Below, in pieces: positions 5,834 to 10,386 of a stretch of 14,379 nt of DNA. The notes under the pieces were generated by a model. That model was not told where the DNA came from. It was given only the letters and a program-made list of their open reading frames with translations, and did not search any database. Within the stretch, counting starts at the first letter, position 1. Each line of letters opens with the position of its first letter. Position numbers and translations under genes: made by a program. Location of the stretch: NCBI GenBank assembly GCA_016934355.1, contig JAFGTA010000227.1, positions 1-14,379 of the forward strand, in the 5' to 3' direction. This DNA is from Candidatus Bathyarchaeota archaeon (GTDB lineage: Archaea; Thermoproteota; Bathyarchaeia; TCS64).

Positions 5834-6306
5834 ACCTACAGACAATCCTATCCACAATCTACCTCTTTCTCCCCTCATACTTCGCTAACGCAAGTCCCGT
5901 CGTCTTCGGAGGCGGGGCGCCCCTCGACGGCGGCAGGACATGGCTGGATGGGAAGCCGTTCCTGGGAAGCCACAAGACCGTGAAGGGAACCTTCTTCGGC
6001 GTAGCGGTGGGGCTAATTGTCGGACTACTACAAGGCAACCTCCTCGGCGGCGCCCTCCAGTCAGTGGGTGCAATCACGGGCGACATCGTGGCGAGCTTCT
6101 TCAAACGTAGGTGGAACCTGCACCCGGGGGAGAGCATGCCCCTAGTAGATCAACTGGACTTCATCACGTTCGCCATCGTCATGAGCTATCCGGTGCAGCG
6201 CACATCATTGGAGAGCATTCTGATCATACTGGTGCTGACGGTGCCCCTCCACTACATCGTCAACTACGTCGCCTGGGCACTACGGCTCAAGGATCACCCG
6301 TGGTAG
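5830..6306 (+). CDS. carS: CDP-archaeol synthase
   Basis: A 158-aa integral membrane enzyme of the DUF46/CarS family, which transfers CMP from CTP to 2,3-di-O-geranylgeranylglyceryl phosphate to make CDP-archaeol, the branch point to all polar archaeal lipids. Visible family motifs are the loop GGGAPLDGGRTWLDGKPFLG followed by SHKTVKG (residues 27-53), and GDIVASFFKRR with LVDQLDFITF in the second cytoplasmic region. Hydrophobic segments lie at about 4-26, 53-75, 76-92, 115-130 and 133-152, matching the five-helix topology, slightly shorter than the usual 165-175 aa. Its ATG overlaps the radB stop (ATGA, 5830-5833), so it is translationally coupled. The stop codon directly abuts that of the convergent gene. 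Confidence 0.93.
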   Translation: MNLQTILSTIYLFLPSYFANASPVVFGGGAPLDGGRTWLDGKPFLGSHKTVKGTFFGVAVGLIVGLLQGNLLGGALQSVGAITGDIVASFFKRRWNLHPGESMPLVDQLDFITFAIVMSYPVQRTSLESILIILVLTVPLHYIVNYVAWALRLKDHPW

Positions 6307-7215
6307 CTAAAGCACCATCCGCCTCGGCTTCTTCCCCGCCTCGAACACCCTGCCGCAGTAGTTGACCACGAAGCTCCCCGGGAACGCGTTGTACAGCATG
6401 GCCATCGCTCTGAACCCCGTGCAGTGGCACGGGCTCAGGAACTTGAGGTTGAAGCCCTTTAACGCGTCGATGGTCTTAGCGATGTAGGGCTTCTCGCGCC
6501 CCACCAGGTGGGTCCCGCCGATGAAGCCGTATACGTCGCCGAAGCTCCCAAGCTTTCTGGTATGTATTAGGGTGTTCACGGGACCCGAGTGGGCGCACCC
6601 CGTCACCACCCAAGGACCTACGCCTTCCACCTCCGTCCACAGAGCTTGGTCGCAGAGAATCTGGTCATCCGCATCCTCTCCGTCCACGACCACGACCCGT
6701 CTACCGCCGTCTGTCGGGGGAGAAACCTCCTCGAACCCCGACACTCTGGGCACCTGCCCCGTTGTCCAGAGGCCGGGCACCACCTCGACGGGGACCTCCG
6801 AGAGGAACACCTCACCGCCAACTTTCTTGATATCCTCCACTCCCTGCCCCTTAAGGACGCCGCCCCTAGTCCTCTTGCCTTTACTGTCCTCATAGAACCG
6901 GGGCAGGAAGCAGTGGGGGTGAGCGTAGACGGGGCAGCCGCCGGCGGCCTCGACCACCTCGACCGTCGCCACCGTGTGGTCGCCGTGGCCGTGACTTAGG
7001 ACCACTGCGTCCACGTCGCTGAGGTCGACTTCCAGCTTCTTTATATTATGGAGCAAGGGTTCCCTGTCGTTCCCCGTGTCGAAGATGACCTTACGGGGGT
7101 CTCCTCTCTCGTCAACCAGCTCTAGCAGGTAGGATAGGCCCCACTGGCCGTGGAGGCCTGCACGTAGGACGAGGTTGTCCGCGAGGGTCGTGATCTTAAG
7201 CGACTTGACTACCAT
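6307..7215 (-). CDS. Metallo-beta-lactamase-fold protein, COG1237 (dihydropterin-phosphate synthase-like)
   Basis: A 302-aa metallo-beta-lactamase-fold protein. VVLSHGHGDHT (residues 71-81) gives the metal ligands H75, H77, D79 and H80. Further motifs VVTGCAHSG, IGGTHL and SPCHCTG are characteristic of the COG1237 group, which includes the MJ0301-type enzyme annotated as 7,8-dihydropterin-6-methyl-4-(beta-D-ribofuranosyl)aminobenzene-5'-phosphate synthase, tied to methanopterin-type cofactor synthesis. Whether this organism makes such a cofactor is not shown here, so the reaction is uncertain. GTG 7221, TTG 7218 and ATG 7215 are consecutive in-frame starts; ATG 7215 is preferred because AGGTG (7225-7221) stands 5 nt before it. 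The gene ends at 6307, immediately after the carS stop on the other strand, and lies 92 bp downstream of the sulfatase-like gene on the same strand. Confidence 0.85.
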   Translation of the reverse strand: MVVKSLKITTLADNLVLRAGLHGQWGLSYLLELVDERGDPRKVIFDTGNDREPLLHNIKKLEVDLSDVDAVVLSHGHGDHTVATVEVVEAAGGCPVYAHPHCFLPRFYEDSKGKRTRGGVLKGQGVEDIKKVGGEVFLSEVPVEVVPGLWTTGQVPRVSGFEEVSPPTDGGRRVVVVDGEDADDQILCDQALWTEVEGVGPWVVTGCAHSGPVNTLIHTRKLGSFGDVYGFIGGTHLVGREKPYIAKTIDALKGFNLKFLSPCHCTGFRAMAMLYNAFPGSFVVNYCGRVFEAGKKPRRMVL

Positions 7216-7220
7216 CAACA

Positions 7221-7225
7221 CACCT
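7221..7225 (-). promoter_or_regulatory. Ribosome binding site fixing the start at 7215
   Basis: On the minus strand AGGTG is followed by TGTTG and then ATG 7215, a 5-nt spacing. It overlaps the alternative GTG start at 7221, arguing against that codon. Confidence 0.55.
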
Positions 7226-7307
7226 GCATGTAATTGTCATCTAGAGGTGAAAATCTTTACTATGAAACCGGTCCTATCTGGACAGCTAACGCATCTGGGC
7301 GACCGTA

Positions 7308-8576
7308 TCATGTTTCCGGTAACGCGTCTTCTTTCCGCCCTCTTTCACGTAGTCTGCCTCTTATCTTGGCTATTCTCCGCGAGAAACTCTTACGCTTCCC
7401 CAGGTACTCGTCTTGGATCAGCTTCCTGAGCGTGCTGGCTGTCTCCCGGTGACTATCAACGATGTTGGTCTTTTCCGTTGGATCGGTCCTCAGGTCGTAG
7501 AGTTCCTCTTTATCATCGTCGGAGTAGGGAGCATAGACATACTTTGTATCGTATGTGCGTACTCCGACAAGCCATTTGGACTCGTCGGGGATCACTTCTC
7601 CGCAGGCCTCGAGGAACACGTGGGTACGTCCAATTTTTTCACCTTCTAACACGGGTTTCAGGCTCAGACCTTCGAGGCCCAGGTCATTTGTAGGAATCCC
7701 GAGAACGTCGATTAAAGTTGGGAAGACATCTATCTGACTCACTAGGTCATCGCTGCTACGTCCCAGGAACAATCCTTCGCCGCTGAATATCAGTGGAATC
7801 CGGGTCAGATAATCGTAGACATGGTACCCGTGCCCCTGTATCTTCAGGTGGTCGACCCTAGCGACGCCGAGGCGTGACAGCTTCTTCAACACCCTTCTAC
7901 GTGTCTTAGTCAGGCGGTCTTCGAGGTTTGTCCACGCGATGTTCTCCCCATGATCTCCTAGAACCACGATCACGGCGTCCTCACCGGCTGCGTTCACCAG
8001 CCGCTGCAGGTACTCGTCCACCGCCGACAGCGCCCTCTCATACCTGTTTCTCCCATATTCCCTGCTATCATGGCTCTCCGGGACGACGATGGGTAGGTGG
8101 AGCTCCCAGAGGTGTAGGAAGAGGAACCAGGGAGACTCATAGTGGCCGACCGCGACCCTGTCAAGCAGGGTCTGGCCCCACCTCGAGTGGATGTCCTCCT
8201 CCTTCTCCCTGTACCGGAACTCGGTGAAGCCCCGGCCTACGCCGATGCTCTCCACCAGAGGGCCCGTGACCTCTGCGTAGGTGTTGTACCCGTTCTCGCG
8301 AAGCACCTCGGGGAGCGTCTTCACGTCGTTAAGCTTGTAGCCGTAGAGAGACCGCAGTCCATGTCGAGGTGGGTATAAACCGGTTAGGATGCTGGCGAAG
8401 CTGGGGGACGTCGTGGATGTCGTCGAGAAGGCTCTCGTGAAGACGGCGCCGTGCTCGATCAGGGCATCGAGGAACGGCGTCTTTGTATTGACCTTGTCTG
8501 CTTCCCTATAGACGATGTCGGCCCTGCACGCGTCCAACACTATCAGAATTATATTGCGTTTACAGGTGCCGCTCAT
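7308..8576 (-). CDS. Sulfatase/alkaline-phosphatase superfamily hydrolase or phosphotransferase
   Basis: A 422-aa protein of the alkaline-phosphatase fold. NIILIVLDACRAD (residues 8-20) supplies the first metal Asp (D15). STTSPSFASILTGLYPPRHG (54-73) is the active-site loop C/S/T-x-P-S-x-x-x-x-L-T-G; the nucleophile position is Thr56 and the Arg of true sulfatases is Phe60. FLHLWELHLP (153-162), VVLGDHGEN (204-212, metal D208/H209) and HGYHVYDYLTRIPLI complete the metal site. Because Cys or Ser for formylglycine is absent, a phosphodiesterase, phosphatase or phosphoglycerol-transferase-like activity is likelier than sulfatase. There is no signal peptide. ATG 8576 is chosen over a TTG at 8618: it lies 29 nt after a TATA-like box and directly before the first strand. 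It is divergent from a small RHH-like gene 42 bp away. The substrate is unknown; surface glycans or lipids are possible. Confidence 0.85.
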   Translation of the reverse strand: MSGTCKRNIILIVLDACRADIVYREADKVNTKTPFLDALIEHGAVFTRAFSTTSTTSPSFASILTGLYPPRHGLRSLYGYKLNDVKTLPEVLRENGYNTYAEVTGPLVESIGVGRGFTEFRYREKEEDIHSRWGQTLLDRVAVGHYESPWFLFLHLWELHLPIVVPESHDSREYGRNRYERALSAVDEYLQRLVNAAGEDAVIVVLGDHGENIAWTNLEDRLTKTRRRVLKKLSRLGVARVDHLKIQGHGYHVYDYLTRIPLIFSGEGLFLGRSSDDLVSQIDVFPTLIDVLGIPTNDLGLEGLSLKPVLEGEKIGRTHVFLEACGEVIPDESKWLVGVRTYDTKYVYAPYSDDDKEELYDLRTDPTEKTNIVDSHRETASTLRKLIQDEYLGKRKSFSRRIAKIRGRLRERGRKEDALPET

Positions 8577-8599
8577 TAGAGAAAAGACTATTACCTCAA

Positions 8600-8611
8600 A
8601 ATTTAAAATAG
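8600..8611. promoter_or_regulatory. AT-rich promoter element between divergent sulfatase-like and RHH-like genes
   Basis: AATTTAAAATAG lies in the 42-bp gap. On the minus strand it reads TATTTTAAATT, centred 29 nt before ATG 8576, a good leaderless TATA box. For the plus-strand gene at 8619 it is only about 14 nt upstream, too close to be its own TATA, so that gene's promoter is unclear and may overlap the sulfatase-like gene start. Confidence 0.45.
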
Positions 8612-8618
8612 TTACCAA

Positions 8619-8816
8619 ATGGCTAAACTCGCTATCAGCATACCCCTGGAGCTAAAAGAAAAGCTAGACTCGTTTCTGGAGGCTAACAGGGACGAGTTCA
8701 AGGACGTCGAGGAGTTCATCCTCTTCCTTCTCTCGGAGTTCCTCGGCGACCTCGAAGAGCCCGAGGAGGACGAGCTCCTCAAGAAGAGGCTTAAGGCGTT
8801 AGGATACATAGAGTGA
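8619..8816 (+). CDS. Small RHH-like protein with sulfatase-style C-terminal tail, 65 aa
   Basis: A 65-aa acidic protein. AKLAISIPLELKEKLDSFLE opens it and matches an RHH strand (LAISIPLEL, residues 3-11) plus helix 1; FKDVEEFILFLLSEFLG (about 27-43) fits helix 2 with the usual V-E-E-F capping sequence. The C-terminal tail is a Glu-rich linker followed by LLKKRLKALGYIE. From memory of the family, an R-L-x-x-L-G-Y-I/L ending is frequent at the C-termini of sulfatase-superfamily proteins, and here the divergent neighbour is exactly such a protein, which itself lacks this tail. A role as a regulator or partner of the neighbour is an inference. The strand is less basic than in typical DNA-binding RHH proteins. 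No Shine-Dalgarno is seen; ATG 8619 is the only start that keeps the strand. Confidence 0.65.
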   Translation: MAKLAISIPLELKEKLDSFLEANRDEFKDVEEFILFLLSEFLGDLEEPEEDELLKKRLKALGYIE

Positions 8817-8840
8817 AGGCAGGATGCCGGCTAGCTAGTA

Positions 8841-8901
8841 CTTATATCAGAGACAGCCTAAAAAACATGTAAACATCGGACAGGTGACAGGGAGTGAGGT
8901 G
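8841..8901 (+). promoter_or_regulatory. Promoter and ribosome binding site of the twin-paralogue operon
   Basis: CTTATATCAG (8841-8850) is a good TATA-like box that would place the transcript start near 8870. GAGGTG (8896-8901) then lies 10 nt before ATG 8912. This is one of the clearly leadered, Shine-Dalgarno-type units in the window. Confidence 0.5.
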
Positions 8902-8911
8902 GCTAGCTTAG

Positions 8912-9481
8912 ATGTCGAGTACGAGACGTAAGATGCTAGCCGCGCAAGAGGACATCGCAAACAAGATCGTGGAGCTCGCCAACCGCAAGGACATGACGGT
9001 GTACCAGACGGTGAACGACATCCTTGAGCAGGCTATCCGCGTAGAAGGCATCGGCCTCAGCCTCAAGCAGGTGGTGGACGAACGGTGGATGCTGGAGCGG
9101 GCCCAAGAGATCGGTTTCACATTCACCATCGAGCAGCTTCTCTACCAACTGGTGGACGCAGCCTACGAGGAAGACAAGAAGAAGTTCACCGAGATATTCA
9201 AGGAGATGGGCCACTGGTACGGTAAGTATTTCCAAGCCAAGCACGACGACCCTCTCACGGCTCTCCGCGACTCGCTTGAGCTGTTCTGCCTGGGTAACAC
9301 CGAGTACAGCCTCGAGCAGACGCCGAGGAAGCTCAAGCTTTCGTTCATAGGGGAGAAGCTGACCTCCGGGTACACGGAGCTGTTCAGCGTACTCATGGAG
9401 GAGATACTGCTCGGCATCGGCTACAAGCTCAACGGCAAGGATATACGTAAAGGCATACTTCGAATGGAGTTCAAGAGGTGA
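8912..9481 (+). CDS. Unknown protein, first of tandem paralogue pair (RHH-like N-terminus)
   Basis: A 189-aa soluble protein; I do not recognise the family. Residues about 12-60 look like two helices of an RHH-like or similar small helical domain (TVYQTVNDILEQAIRVEGIG, then LSLKQVVDE). A central segment includes EMGHWYGKYFQAK, and the C-terminal 45 residues (LTSGYTELFSVLMEEILLGI, then GYKLNGKDIRKGIL) suggest a strand-helix unit. All three blocks recur in the next gene: DILEQAIRVE / EALDQALRVD, GHWYGKYFQAK / GAWYGAYLQTK, and TELFSVLMEEILLGIGY / TELLVQYLGGLMSELGY. There is no signal peptide or membrane segment. It is the first gene of a two-gene operon; its stop codon is part of the next gene's ribosome binding site. 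The position between an RHH-like/sulfatase-like pair and the S-layer gene may or may not be meaningful. Confidence 0.7.
   Translation: MSSTRRKMLAAQEDIANKIVELANRKDMTVYQTVNDILEQAIRVEGIGLSLKQVVDERWMLERAQEIGFTFTIEQLLYQLVDAAYEEDKKKFTEIFKEMGHWYGKYFQAKHDDPLTALRDSLELFCLGNTEYSLEQTPRKLKLSFIGEKLTSGYTELFSVLMEEILLGIGYKLNGKDIRKGILRMEFKR
9475..9481 (+). promoter_or_regulatory. Ribosome binding site overlapping a stop codon; fixes TTG start 9486
   Basis: GAGGTGA contains the TGA stop of the upstream gene (9479-9481) and lies 4 nt before TTG 9486, the only sensible start before the conserved part of the second paralogue. This implies translational coupling of the pair. Confidence 0.6.
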
Positions 9482-9485
9482 CGCC

Positions 9486-10076
9486 TTGGTAGAGGAGCTA
9501 CTGGACGACAGCAAGTTCATCCTGTTACCGGCGGCACTGGTCACCCAGCTCAGGCTCGTATCCGGTAGGCTCGGAAGCAGCGTCTCCAGGTACGCCGAGG
9601 AGGCTCTCGACCAGGCTCTCCGGGTTGACGAGATGGGCTCCAACCTCAAGGAGGCTGTAGACATTTACCGCTTGGTTACGGTGCAGAGGGGGGCAGGAGG
9701 AATCTCTGTAAACCGGGCTAACCTCGACGAGTTACTCAAGAAGCTTCACGGTAAGAGAGGGGACGAGGTCTCGCGTCTATGGTACGAATCAGGCGCGTGG
9801 TACGGCGCATATCTTCAGACGAAGTTCAACGGCGAGAACATATTTGATTTTCTTGAGAAGGATCTGCTGTTGAACTGGAACCTTGATGAGGTCGTGGTCA
9901 AGCAGGAGGATGTCCTCGTGTCTGTCCGCTGCACATCGTTCGGCATGTCTACAACTCTGACAGAACTGCTTGTCCAGTACCTTGGGGGATTGATGAGTGA
10001 GCTTGGTTACTCCGAGAATGAGCGGGATGTTCTCCGCGGGCTTGTCTTGATTAAGTTTTTACGGAAGCTTGGATAA
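9486..10076 (+). CDS. Unknown protein, second of tandem paralogue pair
   Basis: A 196-aa soluble protein paralogous to the preceding gene. The shared order is an N-terminal helical segment SVSRYAEEALDQALRVDEMG then NLKEAVD; a central YESGAWYGAYLQTKFNG; and a C-terminal block TELLVQYLGGLMSELGY, then a charged loop and VLRGLVLIKFLRKLG. Identity is low overall and concentrated in these blocks, so the duplication is old or the two subunits have specialised; they may form a heterodimer. The middle differs: it lacks the Phe-Thr rich stretch of the first protein and has a longer loop rich in Val (VVVKQEDVLVSVRC). The start is TTG 9486, supported by a strong ribosome binding site at the upstream stop. 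A T8 terminator follows about 25 nt after its stop. No function is assigned. Confidence 0.7.
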   Translation: MVEELLDDSKFILLPAALVTQLRLVSGRLGSSVSRYAEEALDQALRVDEMGSNLKEAVDIYRLVTVQRGAGGISVNRANLDELLKKLHGKRGDEVSRLWYESGAWYGAYLQTKFNGENIFDFLEKDLLLNWNLDEVVVKQEDVLVSVRCTSFGMSTTLTELLVQYLGGLMSELGYSENERDVLRGLVLIKFLRKLG

Positions 10077-10092
10077 TTAACAAGTTTAAATC

Positions 10093-10108
10093 AAAAAATA
10101 TTTTTTTT
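10093..10108 (+). terminator. A6-TA-T8 palindrome, terminator of the paralogue operon
   Basis: AAAAAATATTTTTTTT begins 16 nt after the stop codon at 10076; the central 14 bp are a perfect palindrome. The T8 run suits archaeal intrinsic termination. Confidence 0.6.
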
Positions 10109-10386
10109 AGGTTTATTTTAACATTTATTTGGAGTAATATTCTTTTCTTTTCTCTTTTATTAATATGTATTAACTTTATTTCAGGATAATTGTTGGTGTT
10201 TTTAGTGTCTCCAGAATGGTTTATGCACTAGGGTTCTTTATTTTTGTCTCATTTCTGTATACATCATCTGTGGTCTTGTAGACATACCTTAATATAGCGA
10301 ACTATGAGTCTGAATCCCAATCGATGAATAGGGTATGTAAAGTATATCATAATACCCTGTTCAGCGATAAAAGGTGAAAAAGGAAA
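10109..10386 (+). promoter_or_regulatory. AT-rich intergenic region and promoter of the S-layer-like gene
   Basis: This 278-bp stretch has no coding signature and is far more AT-rich than its surroundings. Two TATA-like boxes are visible: TTAATATAG (about 10288-10296) and AGTATATCAT (10341-10350). The latter is centred between the arms of an inverted repeat, GGGTAT (10331-10336) and ATACCC (10352-10357), so a protein bound there could control the promoter. AAGGTGA (10371-10377) lies 9 nt before ATG 10387 and is a strong ribosome binding site. A long, AT-rich upstream region with strong translation signals suits a highly expressed surface protein. I see no RNA gene in it. Confidence 0.55.

Noticed and set aside
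8577..8618. TTG start at 8618 for the sulfatase-like protein
   Set aside because: The added residues would come from the AT-rich promoter region; ATG 8576 lies directly before the first strand and 29 nt from a TATA box.
9163..9664. Long open frames on the minus strand opposite the twin paralogues
   Set aside because: They are by-products of the GC-rich plus-strand codons; the plus-strand frames show repeated conserved blocks and ribosome binding sites, the minus ones do not.
10255..10275. ATGATGT on the minus strand, resembling a C box of a C/D sRNA
   Set aside because: The last base does not fit RUGAUGA and no D box (CUGA) lies at a suitable distance.
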